Origin: Pseudarthrobacter sp. PS3-L1
Lineage (GTDB): Bacteria > Actinomycetota > Actinomycetes > Actinomycetales > Micrococcaceae
Reading direction: 5' to 3'
NCBI RefSeq assembly: GCF_030063285.1
Contig: NZ_JASISU010000004.1
Location: 434,001-498,000, forward strand
Length of the DNA: 64,000 nt
In this document: positions 28,144-36,486 of the stretch, one piece after another
Position numbering within the stretch: the stretch's first letter is position 1
Layout: every line of letters starts with the position of its first letter
Position numbers and translations under genes: made by a program
Notes under the pieces: model-generated
The model's input: only the letters and a program-made list of their open reading frames with translations
Database searches by the model: none
Told to the model about the DNA's origin: nothing

Positions 28144-28614
28144 GTGCCTAAAGAAAGTGGCCGGAAAGTTGTGGCCACCAACCGCAAGGCCCGGCATGAC
28201 TATCTGGTTCTGGATACCTATGAAGCCGGAATTGCGCTGATGGGTACCGAGGTCAAGTCCCTCCGAGAGGGGCACGCGTCCATGGTGGACGGCTTTTGCA
28301 CGTTCTACAATGACGAACTATGGATGGAAGCCATCCACATCCCTGAGTACAACCAGGGCAGTTGGACAAATCACGCCGCCCGCCGACGTCGTAAGTTGCT
28401 GCTCCACCGTGAGGAGCTTACGAAGATCTCCCAAAAGATCCGTGAGTCCGGGTTCACCGTGGTACCGCTGCAGCTGTACTTCGTTGATGGCCGGGCGAAA
28501 GTCGAGATTGCCGTAGCCCGAGGCAAGCGGGAGTACGACAAGCGGCAGACCCTCCGTGAGCAGCAGGATAACCGTGAGGCTCTCCGGGATATGCGGGAGC
28601 GCAACCGTCGCTAG
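28144..28614 (+). CDS. smpB: SsrA-binding protein SmpB
   Basis: Binds the tRNA-like domain of tmRNA and brings it to ribosomes stalled without a stop codon. The 156-residue length and the motifs ATNRKARHDYLVLDTYEAGI, GTEVKSLREGHASM, HIPEYNQGSWTNHAARRRRKLLLHREE and the basic C-terminal tail are all typical. The GTG at 28144 follows GAGGAG at 28130-28135; an in-frame earlier start at 28129 is inferior. The tmRNA gene lies about 107 bases downstream, an arrangement conserved in many bacteria. Confidence 0.96.
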   Translation: MPKESGRKVVATNRKARHDYLVLDTYEAGIALMGTEVKSLREGHASMVDGFCTFYNDELWMEAIHIPEYNQGSWTNHAARRRRKLLLHREELTKISQKIRESGFTVVPLQLYFVDGRAKVEIAVARGKREYDKRQTLREQQDNREALRDMRERNRR

Positions 28615-28637
28615 CAGCGTCGGCGACCGTCATGGGC

Positions 28638-28643
28638 TATAGT
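28638..28643 (+). promoter_or_regulatory. candidate -10 element of ssrA
   Basis: TATAGT lies 79 bases upstream of the mature tmRNA 5' end in an otherwise GC-rich intergenic region. No clear -35 is seen. A small hairpin (CGGCGG ... CCGCCG) follows at about 28652-28670 and may be part of the processed leader. Confidence 0.4.
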
Positions 28644-28721
28644 AGGTACTTCGGCGGTTCACTCCGCCGGTGCATGAGATCCCTCAGTGATAGCTGGCTG
28701 TGGGGATTGGTAACAGAATAC

Positions 28722-29089
28722 GGGGATGATCGGTTTCGACGATGTTAGTCGCGACAGGTGAAGCGGGCCGAGGATGCAGAATTATCTCGTAAACGCTGTC
28801 TGCAAACCAATAAGTGCCGAATCAAAACGCACTGACTTCGCTCTCGCTGCCTAAGCAGTAAGACAGTCCGTCAGCCCGAGGTTGCTATTGCCCCGGATCC
28901 TGGCGTCATTTAGATAGCCACTGCTACTTACCTCCGTCATCGGGGTAAGTGGGACTCTTAGATGACTGGGCCTGGATCAGCTGCCTGTTCACAAGACGGC
29001 TGGGGCCGAGAAAATCCGACGTGAACTGCGCCCGGAGAAGCCCTGACAACACGACATCGGACGGGGGTTCAATTCCCCCCATCTCCACC
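28722..29089 (+). ncRNA. ssrA: transfer-messenger RNA (tmRNA)
   Basis: One-piece tmRNA. The 5' end GGGGATG (28722-28728) pairs with CATCTCC (29080-29086), followed by A and CC, with the terminal A presumably added after processing. A TΨC arm (GGGGGTTCAATTCCCCC) precedes the 3' acceptor strand. The tag reading frame starts at GCC 28816 and ends at TAA 28852-28854, encoding AESKRTDFALAA, where the hydrophobic end AA is the ClpXP/ClpAP degradation signal. Pseudoknot and linker regions fill the rest. It works with the smpB product encoded just upstream. The strong hairpin at 29092 ends it. Confidence 0.97.
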
Positions 29090-29091
29090 GG

Positions 29092-29128
29092 AAAGCCCCG
29101 GGATCCCATGGGATCCCGGGGCTTTTTT
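29092..29128 (+). terminator. rho-independent terminator of ssrA
   Basis: AAAGCCCCGGGATCC (29092-29106) and its inverse (29111-29125) surround CATG, so the 34-base block is a perfect palindrome; the stem is followed by T residues through 29128. It begins 3 bases after the tmRNA 3' end. Confidence 0.93.
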
Positions 29129-29243
29129 GTCTGCTGTACCGCGCCGCCGTCCAGAGTGAGTGTGTTCATGGATGGTGCTTCCCGGCGTGGTCATCACTGC
29201 CGGTCGACAAAGCCGGACAGGCCTCGCCGACGTAGGACTACTG

Positions 29244-29612
29244 CTACAGCTCTTCCATGGCATCCACGACGCCGACAAAACGGTTCCCGACGCCGTCGAA
29301 CTCGCTGCGTACTGCTCCGGCGGGGAGTTCGGGGACTTCGTCCTTTGTATGGTGTTCACATGCCACGAAAGTAAAGTCTGGCCACCACTTCTTAGGCCGC
29401 ATGGACTCCGCGTACCCGCAGGCAGCGCACTGAAGGTGGACCCAGACGGGCCGCTTGCCGGTGCGGTTTGCTCTCGACTGAACCAGCCACGGTGGCGGTG
29501 CATCAAGGATGGCAGCGAGGTCCGCTTCGCTGATCCGCGGCGGGATGCCATGGCGATGGGCCATCTCCAAGGGGACATCAAGGGCTATTGCTGCATCACG
29601 TCTGGTCATCAT
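29244..29612 (-). CDS. conserved hypothetical protein with Cys/His cluster
   Basis: A 122-residue protein that I do not assign to a named family. The N-terminal part (TRRDAAIALDVPLEMAHRHGIP, then PRISEADLAAILD) resembles a short helix-turn-helix or DNA-binding helix set, and the C-terminal half has LQCAACGYAESMRPKKWWPDFT with a Cys-x-x-Cys and VACEHH, a possible zinc site. The ATG at 29612 (MMTRRDA, with GAGAG just upstream) is preferred to an earlier in-frame start at 29651. It is convergent with ssrA and about 130 bases beyond the fluoride channel genes. No function is claimed. Confidence 0.6.
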   Translation of the reverse strand: MMTRRDAAIALDVPLEMAHRHGIPPRISEADLAAILDAPPPWLVQSRANRTGKRPVWVHLQCAACGYAESMRPKKWWPDFTFVACEHHTKDEVPELPAGAVRSEFDGVGNRFVGVVDAMEEL

Positions 29613-29739
29613 CACTCTCAAGGATACGGGAGTGGGGGTGCCGCATGCCAAGGCAGGGGATACGTGGCAATGAGAACCACGTTACGGCGATGAGGATGGC
29701 GTGGACAGGCCATCTGCTGCGCTCCTCGCCTTCTTGTTG

Positions 29740-30174
29740 TTATGCGGTGATGAACAGACCCAGTGCAGCAGCACCAAGGCCCAGAATAAGATTGCTGGCC
29801 AGGTTAGCAGTGGCTGCAAGAATCCGTGACTGCGACAGCAGCCGCACAGTGCCAGTGGTCCAGGAGCTGAAGGTTGTCAGGCCACCAGCCAGGCCTGTTG
29901 CCAGCGCGGTGCTCCATTCGTGTCCGAGCTGCAGTTGTGCGGCCCCGCCCATGGCGAGCCCAATAATCAGGGAGCCCACCACATTCACTGCCAACGTAGC
30001 CCAGGGCCAATCAAGGAGCTGCCTGCGAGGTGTCGTCGCACCAGATGTAGTGGCGGTGAGGCCGGCAAGCCACGTGTCCAGGCTAAAACGCAGCAGCGCC
30101 CCTGCAACACCGAAGAGGCCCACAAGGCTCGCCGTCAACACGCCCGCTCCGAAGAACGCTGGCGTGTGCCCCAC
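29740..30174 (-). CDS. crcB: fluoride channel CrcB/FluC (subunit 1)
   Basis: Small membrane protein of 144 residues with four helices, forming dual-topology dimers that export fluoride passively. The family motifs are GALLRFSLD near 26, WATLAVNVVGSLIIGLAMG near 58 and LAGGLTTFSSW near 94-104, which line the pore and the Na+ site. The start ATG at 30174 overlaps the preceding crcB by 40 bases; a GTG at 30141 would reduce this to 7 bases and is also plausible. Paired crcB genes usually encode heterodimers with opposite orientation. The two copies are next to each other, which supports that model. Confidence 0.92.
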   Translation of the reverse strand: MGHTPAFFGAGVLTASLVGLFGVAGALLRFSLDTWLAGLTATTSGATTPRRQLLDWPWATLAVNVVGSLIIGLAMGGAAQLQLGHEWSTALATGLAGGLTTFSSWTTGTVRLLSQSRILAATANLASNLILGLGAAALGLFITA

Positions 30175-30602
30175 CGCTTTCCCAGAGTCCAGCCGGCGCC
30201 AGCTGCAGCGAGCCCCAGAATCACCGATCCAGCCAGGTAGAGCACGGCCACTAGGAAATTACCTGTCCGTGTCAGCTGATCCGCGGCATAGACCACTGCC
30301 GAGAACGTGGTGAAGGATCCAAGTAGACCTGGACCAACTCCCGCCCGCAGCCAGAGTGGGACTGTTGGCGTGGCGATCCAGAAGGTGGTGAGGGCAGCGA
30401 GCACGAAGCTGCCTGTTACGTTGATCATCAGTGTTGCCCATGGAATCTGTCCAGGCAGGTCGGACCAGAGCAGCCCGACGATGTAGCGGAGTTCACTCCC
30501 GAGGAGGGCCCCGCCAGCAACCGCCAGCCAGATTCCGGGGGCTGGCCACGTGATCGGTGGCCGCTGGCGACTATCTGCCGAGGGTCCCTTGCTGCTGGTC
30601 AA
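30135..30602 (-). CDS. crcB: fluoride channel CrcB/FluC (subunit 2)
   Basis: A 155-residue partner of the other CrcB. GGALLGSELRYIVGLLW near 34, PWATLMINVTGSFVLAALT near 56 and GPGLLGSFTTFSA near 95-107 are the family blocks. A TTG at 30602 overlaps the regulator stop as TTGA, implying coupled translation with the metal-dependent regulator; an ATG at 30653 would overlap that gene by 55 bases and add a basic lead, so it is less likely. No fluoride riboswitch sequence was recognised upstream of the regulator-channel operon. Confidence 0.9.
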   Translation of the reverse strand: MTSSKGPSADSRQRPPITWPAPGIWLAVAGGALLGSELRYIVGLLWSDLPGQIPWATLMINVTGSFVLAALTTFWIATPTVPLWLRAGVGPGLLGSFTTFSAVVYAADQLTRTGNFLVAVLYLAGSVILGLAAAGAGWTLGKRWGTRQRSSERAC

Positions 30603-31315
30603 CCGGCGTTCCGCACTATGCACCCGGAGTGTGGTTTTTCGCTGTGCACCCACAGCGCCGCAGTGATCTCATCTGCAAGGTCGATGTCGCGGACGTCCTC
30701 TCCGCTGCCGATTCGCACAACCATTGCTCCACCAAATGGTTTGCGGCCCATCACTTCAACCGCCGAGTCCAGGTTGATGTTTTCTGCTGCAAGGTAGCGA
30801 AGGAGGTCGGGGTTGTCATCGCTGATCCGTGTGATCCTTCCGGTGTGTCCTGGGTCCAACTCTTCCATGGCGGATGCCACGGGTACGTCGACCACTCCAT
30901 CCGCACTGGGGATGGGATCGCCATGGGGATCACGCAGCGGGTTGCCAAGTTTGGCTTCCATGCGGTTGATGAAGGTGTCTGAGACCGCATGTTCCAACAG
31001 TTCTGCCTCATCATGGACCTCGTCCCAGCTGTATCCGAGTTCCTGGACCAGGTAGGTCTCGATCAGCCGGTGCCGGCGGACCATGGACAGGGCAAGGGTG
31101 GTGCCGGGTGCCGTAAGCCGGATCGCGCTGTAGGGCTGGTGATCTACCAGGCCTTGGTCCTTGAGTTTGCGTACCATTTCCGAAACCGATGAATTGGCAA
31201 CCCCAAGTCGCTGGGCGAGCTGGGAGGACGTGATGGGTTTTTCCTGCCACTCGGTAAACGAGTAGATGACCTTGACGTAGTCCTCGATGGAGGAGGAGGG
31301 GGCGCTGGACTTCAC
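30599..31315 (-). CDS. metal-dependent transcriptional regulator, DtxR/MntR family
   Basis: A 238-residue regulator: winged helix at about 8-70 (SSSIEDYVKVIYSFTEWQ; ITSSQLAQRLGVANSSVSEMVRKLKDQGL), dimer and metal domain with RRHRLIETYL near 80 and DEVHDEAELLEHAVSD near 98-113, and a C-terminal SH3-like domain (GHTGRITRISDDN onwards). The Cys that lies in the second metal site of DtxR and IdeR (C102) is Glu here (AELLEH), as in the manganese-responsive MntR branch, so Mn rather than Fe sensing is inferred. The stop overlaps the crcB start. Upstream, a 30-base gap precedes the methyltransferase gene. Confidence 0.9.
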   Translation of the reverse strand: MKSSAPSSSIEDYVKVIYSFTEWQEKPITSSQLAQRLGVANSSVSEMVRKLKDQGLVDHQPYSAIRLTAPGTTLALSMVRRHRLIETYLVQELGYSWDEVHDEAELLEHAVSDTFINRMEAKLGNPLRDPHGDPIPSADGVVDVPVASAMEELDPGHTGRITRISDDNPDLLRYLAAENINLDSAVEVMGRKPFGGAMVVRIGSGEDVRDIDLADEITAALWVHSEKPHSGCIVRNAG

Positions 31316-31345
31316 GACATCAAGCCTACCCCTGTGTCCAGGCGA

Positions 31346-32107
31346 CTACCTTTTTGTGGCCCGCCACGTCAACGTAAGGTAGGGCAGCTGTATTTCCATG
31401 CCTGGAGAGTGCCCCAGGTGGTCGTGCAGATACCAGCCTAAATTTGTCAGGACGGTGTCTCTGGTCGCCTTGCCTGCACGGAGGAAGTAGCTGCGGGACT
31501 GTGCAAGTGAAATGATGTCCGCAGGCGTCAGTGGATCAACCCAGCGACTGACATGGGATTCCAGAGCGCCAAATTCTGGTCCTACGGGAGGCCGTGTCTC
31601 GGGCCTGTATACATCACCGGCATGCATGATCCGCGAGAGCCTGTGGACCCAGGGAACACTTGTGTCCAGCTGGTTCCAGACCAGTCCAAGCACGCCGCCG
31701 GGCTGCAGGATCCTTGCCAGTTCGGTGCTGGCTGGGACAGGATCGCACCAGTGCCAGGCCTGGGCGACACTGACGACGTCGAACGCCGCCCCGGGAAGGC
31801 CTGTCGCCTCAGCGGTGCCTTCCATGGCGGTTGCCCGCGGATGTGCCAGGCGCAGCTGGGCCAGCATGTCAGTGGAGGGATCCACGGCAGTGACCTTGAC
31901 GCCCCTGTCGAGGAGTAGTCCGGTGAACTTTCCCGTGCCGGCGCCGATGTCGGCTGCGTCCCGCGCTCCCTCCGGCAGCAGCCAGTCCACGGACTCCGCT
32001 GGATACCCGGGGCGCACCTGATGGTAATGCTGGCCGCCGTCCTCGAAGCTTTTCGCCAGGGCAATGCGACGGTTGCCCGCCAGCTTGGGTCCCGCAGCCA
32101 TAACCAC
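31346..32107 (-). CDS. class I SAM-dependent methyltransferase
   Basis: A 253-residue Rossmann-fold methyltransferase. The SAM-binding GIGAGTG-like DIGAGTGKFTGLLL near 54-67, VTAVDPSTDMLAQL near 72 and the central VAQAWHWCDP near 112 are clear. The substrate is unknown; members of this group act on small molecules or lipids. The next 15 residues of the N terminus (MVMAAGPKLAGNRRIALAKSFED) precede the YxxxRPGYP motif typical of this group. It is transcribed toward and 30 bases before the regulator gene, so all four genes could share a transcript. Confidence 0.85.
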   Translation of the reverse strand: MVMAAGPKLAGNRRIALAKSFEDGGQHYHQVRPGYPAESVDWLLPEGARDAADIGAGTGKFTGLLLDRGVKVTAVDPSTDMLAQLRLAHPRATAMEGTAEATGLPGAAFDVVSVAQAWHWCDPVPASTELARILQPGGVLGLVWNQLDTSVPWVHRLSRIMHAGDVYRPETRPPVGPEFGALESHVSRWVDPLTPADIISLAQSRSYFLRAGKATRDTVLTNLGWYLHDHLGHSPGMEIQLPYLTLTWRATKR

Positions 32108-32230
32108 CTACCTAGTGTGCTTTTTCTGGAACGCGTCGTCCCATCGACGGATCAGGATCGAATCTACAGCAATACTCCAGGACGGGGCAGCGTCGGTGGG
32201 ACGCAACCAGAACGGCTTGGCTATTCAGAA

Positions 32231-32254
32231 GCTGGTGCAGGGCGCTGCACCAGC
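32231..32254. repeat. perfect 10-bp inverted repeat, loop GGCG
   Basis: GCTGGTGCAG and CTGCACCAGC pair over ten bases around a four-base loop GGCG. It may be a hairpin in a leader, an operator or a terminator; no T-run follows. The middle of an otherwise unassigned region makes it notable. Confidence 0.6.
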
Positions 32255-32389
32255 CGTTCCAGGTGTATTTGGTGTCCAGTGCGGATAGTCGCGTGTGTCG
32301 TTGGCGGGGACCCGCGAAAGATCGGGGCGCAGTATCAAGGGCTGCGACGATACTCAGGCAGGCTGTTCAGCCTTTTCCACATTAACGAT

Positions 32390-32423
32390 CCGGCGGCGGG
32401 CCCGAGGGAGGGCCTGCCGCCGG
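32390..32423 (-). terminator. hairpin downstream of hisN
   Basis: A 14-bp stem (one G-U pair) with a six-base loop GAGGGA, arms 32390-32403 and 32410-32423, starts 44 bases after the hisN stop on the minus strand. It lacks a T-run but the position fits the end of the aroA-rsgA-hisN transcript. Confidence 0.5.
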
Positions 32424-32466
32424 TTGGCCCTCCCAGAGGAAGTGCGTACCTACTGCGCGCCGATTC

Positions 32467-33279
32467 CTAGAGAAGGTCGTCCAGGCCGGGATTGAGTCGT
32501 CGGAGAACCTCCGAATGAAGGATCGAGTTGGTGGCCAGTGCATTGCCGCCAAAGGGACCGTCCTCTCCTTCGAGGGAGGAGAAACGTCCGCCGGCCTCGA
32601 CCACAATCGGCACCAGCGCCGCCATGTCATACAGGTTCAGTTCAGGCTCGCAGGCGATGTCCACCGAGCCCTCAGCAACCATGCAGTAGGACCAGAAGTC
32701 CCCGTAGGCGCGGGTTCGCCAGACGTCGTCCGTCAGCCCCAGGAACTCATCAAAGTTGCCGCGGTCCTTCCACCCAGTAAGGCTCGAATAGCTCAACGAT
32801 GCATCGGAGAGTGAAGAGACATCTGAAACGCGAAGCCGGGTCGCGGAGGCAAGGGAGCGGCCCATGTATGCGCCGGCACCCTTGGCTGCCCACCACCGCT
32901 TGCCGAGGGCCGGCGCGCTGACAACGCCTACCACGGGTTCGCCCTCGTCAACGAGTGCAATCAAGGTAGCCCAGACGGGGACGCCCCTGACGAAATTCTT
33001 GGTCCCGTCAATGGGATCGATGATCCACTTGCGGGCGCCATGACCGGAGGTGCCGAACTCTTCCCCAATCACAGCGTCACGAGGGCGCGCGCGGGACAGC
33101 TGACCGCGGATTGCTTCCTCAGCTGATTTGTCGGCATCGGTAACCGGAGTGAGGTCAGGTTTGGTCTCGACCTTCAGGTCCAGGGCCTTAAATCGGCTCA
33201 TGGTCTGGTCATCTACGGAGTCAGCAAGCACGTGGGCGAGGCGAAGGTCATCGTTGTAGTGCGAGGCGGGTTGAAACAT
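32467..33279 (-). CDS. hisN: histidinol-phosphate phosphatase HisN (inositol monophosphatase family)
   Basis: Dephosphorylates L-histidinol phosphate in histidine synthesis. Of 270 residues, [16 protein letters not shown] near 38, VIGEEFG near 70 (Glu for metal), [12 protein letters not shown] near 84-95 (the double Asp metal centre) and the late [15 protein letters not shown] near 217 (motif with Asp) are typical of the IMPase fold. The HisN assignment over inositol monophosphatase is based on the actinobacterial order aroA-rsgA-hisN and on the [11 protein letters not shown] segment; it is likely but not certain. Its start follows rsgA by 83 bases. Confidence 0.88.
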   Translation of the reverse strand: MFQPASHYNDDLRLAHVLADSVDDQTMSRFKALDLKVETKPDLTPVTDADKSAEEAIRGQLSRARPRDAVIGEEFGTSGHGARKWIIDPIDGTKNFVRGVPVWATLIALVDEGEPVVGVVSAPALGKRWWAAKGAGAYMGRSLASATRLRVSDVSSLSDASLSYSSLTGWKDRGNFDEFLGLTDDVWRTRAYGDFWSYCMVAEGSVDIACEPELNLYDMAALVPIVVEAGGRFSSLEGEDGPFGGNALATNSILHSEVLRRLNPGLDDLL

Positions 33280-33362
33280 ACCTCCAAGCTACCGGCAAAG
33301 GGCCACTGCTCCGGGACAGCCGCGCTGCTCAAGGCTGGTTTCGTGCCGGAGCCGTCATCTTG

Positions 33363-34478
33363 TCAGGACATCGAGCCCAACTCTTTCGAGTCCTGGCCCT
33401 CCAGTCGGGGATCTGCACCTAGCAGCCGTCGCAGCGAAGAGAGCCGTTCCGGACCCGAAGGGCCCGCTTGGCCCTCGTTGACCCAGCGATCCAGTCCGCA
33501 GTCCCTGGCTTCCTTTCGATGCAGGCAACCCTTGGCACAGTAGTCCGTACCAGGTTCCAGATCAGGGAAGGCCCTGAGGATTCGGTCCGGATCCACGTGC
33601 GCAAGGCCGAATGATCGGATGCCTGGAGTATCAATAATCCAGCTTCCCGTGGGTGCGGCAGTGATCCGGAGGGCAAGGGCTGAGGATGAAGTGTGGCGCC
33701 CACGGCCAGTGACGGCATTGACTCCGCCGGTGGCCCGCTCTGCGCCCGTGAGCGCATTCACCATTGTGGATTTTCCGACTCCGGAGTGCCCGAGCATGAC
33801 GGTAACTTTCCCGTCCAGGTGTTCCTTCAGAGCCCGGACGGCGTGCCCGTCGAGTTTCGCCGAAAGGCCATCGTCGGAACGCGCGTCCACCCCTGACGCG
33901 CCAGAATCGGCAGTCCTGCTGATGATGACAGGGAGATCAAGGTGAATGTAGTTCGCCAGAAGATCCTCTGGATCCTTCACGTCGGCCTTGGTGATCAGCA
34001 GAAGAGGCCAGATCCCGGCGTCGTAGGCCGCCACGAGAGCTCGGTCGATGAACCCTGTCCGGGGCTCGGGGTTGGCCGCCGCCACCACAATAACCAGCTG
34101 GTCAGCGTTGGCAACCACAACCCGCTCAATGGGATCTGTATCATCGGCACTGCGCCGCAGCAGGGTGGCGCGGTCCTGGATCTTTACGAGGCGTGCCAGG
34201 GTGTCTGGTTCACCGCTGACATCGCCCACGAGCGACACAAAATCCCCCGCCACGACGGGGGAGCGACGGAGCTCGCGGGCGCGGGCGGCAATGACTATGC
34301 GTTCCGTGCCCGAGTCCTCACCCACGATTGCCGTGTAGCGGCCACGGTCCACGGTGATGATGCGTCCGGTGACTGCATCATCATGGCTGGGCCGGTCCTT
34401 GGTTCGCGGGCGTGAGCCTTTCTTGCTTGGTCGGATCCTGACGTCCGACTCGTCCCAGGAGTCAGTGCTGCGAGCCAA
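33363..34478 (-). CDS. rsgA: ribosome small subunit-dependent GTPase RsgA
   Basis: Circularly permuted GTPase that checks late maturation of the 30S subunit. Of 371 residues, the basic N terminus (RIRPSKKGSRPRTKDRPSHDDA) and an OB fold (VTGRIITVDRGRYTAIVG) precede G4 LITKADV near 160, G1 GHSGVGKSTMVNALTG near 227 and G3 DTPGIRSFG near 277, followed by a zinc finger with DYCAKGCLHRKEARDC near 312-327. The TTG at 34478 overlaps the aroA stop by 17 bases; an ATG at 34529 would add 17 residues without homology to the usual start and overlap more. Translational coupling to aroA is plausible. Confidence 0.92.
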   Translation of the reverse strand: MARSTDSWDESDVRIRPSKKGSRPRTKDRPSHDDAVTGRIITVDRGRYTAIVGEDSGTERIVIAARARELRRSPVVAGDFVSLVGDVSGEPDTLARLVKIQDRATLLRRSADDTDPIERVVVANADQLVIVVAAANPEPRTGFIDRALVAAYDAGIWPLLLITKADVKDPEDLLANYIHLDLPVIISRTADSGASGVDARSDDGLSAKLDGHAVRALKEHLDGKVTVMLGHSGVGKSTMVNALTGAERATGGVNAVTGRGRHTSSSALALRITAAPTGSWIIDTPGIRSFGLAHVDPDRILRAFPDLEPGTDYCAKGCLHRKEARDCGLDRWVNEGQAGPSGPERLSSLRRLLGADPRLEGQDSKELGSMS

Positions 34479-35838
34479 AATCTGATCTTTCAGTGCTGGC
34501 GGGTTCCTGGGACTGGTCGAGCATGTCATGCCAGAGGTGTGGAAAATCCGGCATGGTCTTGGCGGTGGTAGCGATGTCTTCTACCTCCACGCCGTGCACA
34601 GCCAGGCCCAAAATGGCACCCGCCGTCGCCATACGGTGGTCAGCGTAGCTGCGAACAACTCCTGCGTGAAGAGGCCTGGGATGAATGGTCAAGCCGTCTG
34701 GGGTCTCCTCAGCGTGACCGCCCAAGCGGTTGATTTCAGTGACCAGCGCGGCCAGCCTGTCGGTCTCATGACCGCGTAGGTGTGCAATTCCGGACAGCGT
34801 CGACGGGCTTTCTGCCAGGACGCAGAGGGCCGCGATCGTGGGCGCAAGTTCGGAGGTATCAGCGAAGTGCCCGCCCTTGATGCTGGGCCCGCCGGTAACC
34901 GAGAGCGTTCCGTCCTGTAGCTGGACCTCTGCGCCCATGGCACAGAGGATTGTTCGCCATTTGTCGCCTACCTGGGTCGTGTGCTCCGGCCAGTGGGGGA
35001 CCCGTACAGTTCCGCGTGCCGCTAATGCCGCTGCCAGAAAGGGCCCCGCGTTGGAAAGGTCCTGCTCGATCGCAATGTCAAAAGCGGCGATAGGGCCGGG
35101 CGAGACTATCCAGTGATTGGGTACTGAATCATCAACTATGACGCCTACCCCGCGGAGCACCGAAACAGTCATGGCAATGTGATCAAGGCTGGGAACAGGT
35201 GCGCCAACGTGTTCGAGGTGCAGACCGTTGCTGAATTTTGCTCCCACAAGAAGCAGTGCCGACACGAACTGCGACGAGGCACTGGCGTCAACGACGAGGT
35301 GTCCACCCGGAACCGCCCCTGTGCCCTGCACAGTAAAAGGCAGTGACGCCGCTGTGCCGCCCGTTGGGCTTGTGACAGTGATTCCCAGCCCGGTGAGGGC
35401 TTCGATGATGGTTCCCATGGGGCGAAGCCGGGCATGCGGGTCACCATCGAATTCCGTGGCGCCATGCCGCAGCGCTGCCAGTGCTGGCACAAACCGCATA
35501 ACAGTTCCAGCAAGCCCGCAGTCGACGCTGGCGCGCTGGCCGCCTTCGTCTGCTGCCGCCATGGGCTCGATCAGCAGATCGGGACCAAAGGCGCCGTCGC
35601 CCGCAACTTCAGTCACGCGGGCACCCACGTTGCGCAGGGCACGTACCATCAGGGCCGAGTCTCGGGAATGCAGCGGGGCCCGCAGGCGGGACGGTCCATC
35701 AGCTAGGGCTGCCAGAACCAGAAACCTGTTGGTCAGGGACTTGGAACCCGGTACCTGGACCGTCGCGTTGATGGGGTGCGCGGCAAATGGGGCCGCCCAC
35801 GGAGCAGGGGTGGTGGTGTGGGCGGCGGAACCGGTCAT
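34462..35838 (-). CDS. aroA: 3-phosphoshikimate 1-carboxyvinyltransferase (EPSP synthase)
   Basis: Joins shikimate-3-phosphate and PEP in the aromatic amino-acid pathway. The 458-residue chain shows the signature [20 protein letters not shown] near 31-50, [16 protein letters not shown] near 57 and the C-terminal [18 protein letters not shown] near 404, which carries the catalytic residues. The long N-terminal lead of about 20 residues is typical of actinobacterial AroA. It precedes rsgA with a short overlap. The segment [19 protein letters not shown] corresponds to the glyphosate-sensitive region, with G and no known resistance change that I can identify. Confidence 0.95.
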   Translation of the reverse strand: MTGSAAHTTTPAPWAAPFAAHPINATVQVPGSKSLTNRFLVLAALADGPSRLRAPLHSRDSALMVRALRNVGARVTEVAGDGAFGPDLLIEPMAAADEGGQRASVDCGLAGTVMRFVPALAALRHGATEFDGDPHARLRPMGTIIEALTGLGITVTSPTGGTAASLPFTVQGTGAVPGGHLVVDASASSQFVSALLLVGAKFSNGLHLEHVGAPVPSLDHIAMTVSVLRGVGVIVDDSVPNHWIVSPGPIAAFDIAIEQDLSNAGPFLAAALAARGTVRVPHWPEHTTQVGDKWRTILCAMGAEVQLQDGTLSVTGGPSIKGGHFADTSELAPTIAALCVLAESPSTLSGIAHLRGHETDRLAALVTEINRLGGHAEETPDGLTIHPRPLHAGVVRSYADHRMATAGAILGLAVHGVEVEDIATTAKTMPDFPHLWHDMLDQSQEPASTERSDFGSQH

Positions 35839-35844
35839 GCTCGC

Positions 35845-36393
35845 TTATGCCCCCACTGCGCGGTCGACAGTGTGGCGAACAGTCTTGTCTGCCTTGCGAA
35901 GCTGCTTCTCCGTGGACTTCTTGACATCGCGGCCCAGGTGCGTCGCGGACTTTTTGGCATCCGCGGCAAGGTGCTCCGCACGCCACGCCAGGCTCGGCTT
36001 CCCGTCGCGGTCAACAGACGCCAGCAGGATCCCACCGCTGAGGGAAATGTTCTTCAGGAGCTGGTTACGGCGGGCGTTACGGCCCTCTTTTGTGCTGATG
36101 TCAGCGCTGCGCCATTCCACGAACGTGTTCAGTGCCGAGACAACCGTCAGGACAGTGGCAGAAAGACGGGCGAACTTGCCCAGTCCGAACAACACGCCTG
36201 CACCTATCTGGGTACCACCAATGACGCGGGCTACTACCTTGTCGTTGGTGGCAAAGGGAAGGGAGTCCGCGGCCCTACGAAGCAGGGGGGAGAGCAGGGT
36301 GGCCGTGTCGTCAGCATTCTTCAGCTTGTCCACGCCTGCAACGACGAAACTTGAAGCCAGCATGGGGCGGGCGAGAAAACGGGTAAAGGACAT
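35845..36393 (-). CDS. DoxX family membrane protein
   Basis: A 182-residue protein with four helices in the first about 125 residues ([66 protein letters not shown]) and a basic C-terminal tail of about 55 residues rich in Lys ([26 protein letters not shown]). DoxX proteins in mycobacteria form a membrane oxidoreductase complex with SseA and SodA that protects against oxidative stress; that role is not shown here. It is divergent from the sigR gene, and its start follows GGAGGAACAAG (sequence on its own strand). The gap to aroA is only 6 bases. Confidence 0.88.
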   Translation of the reverse strand: MSFTRFLARPMLASSFVVAGVDKLKNADDTATLLSPLLRRAADSLPFATNDKVVARVIGGTQIGAGVLFGLGKFARLSATVLTVVSALNTFVEWRSADISTKEGRNARRNQLLKNISLSGGILLASVDRDGKPSLAWRAEHLAADAKKSATHLGRDVKKSTEKQLRKADKTVRHTVDRAVGA

Positions 36394-36460
36394 CTTGTTC
36401 CTCCTGGCTTGTCGAACCACACCTGGTGGCGGGCGATCAGATCCATCCTTGCACTTTTGC

Positions 36461-36486
36461 GGAATATTTGCCGGAACCCCGCGGTT
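36461..36486 (+). promoter_or_regulatory. candidate SigR-type promoter of sigR (GGAAT-N18-GTT)
   Basis: GGAAT at 36461-36465 and GTT at 36484-36486 with exactly 18 bases between match the SigR consensus known from Streptomyces (GGAAT, 18 or 19 bases, GTT). It lies about 230 bases upstream of the sigR start and would give autoregulation. The rest of the 325-base doxX-sigR interval has no supported gene. A perfect 12-bp palindrome GTTATGCATAAC covers the -10. Confidence 0.55.

Larger units (their letters stand above)
32108..32466. other. intergenic region of 359 bases with two hairpins
   Basis: Between the methyltransferase start and the hisN stop, no supported gene is seen on either strand; an open frame on the plus strand from 32021 has no motif and an odd composition. 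Two clear inverted repeats (32231-32254 and 32390-32423) are listed separately. The methyltransferase promoter is presumably here. Confidence 0.6.

Noticed and set aside
30604..31345. Fluoride riboswitch upstream of crcB
   Set aside because: No recognisable aptamer was seen; the channel genes are coupled to the regulator gene instead.
32021..32470. Plus-strand frame of 149 codons
   Set aside because: It overlaps the methyltransferase start region antisense, has no motif and no ribosome site.
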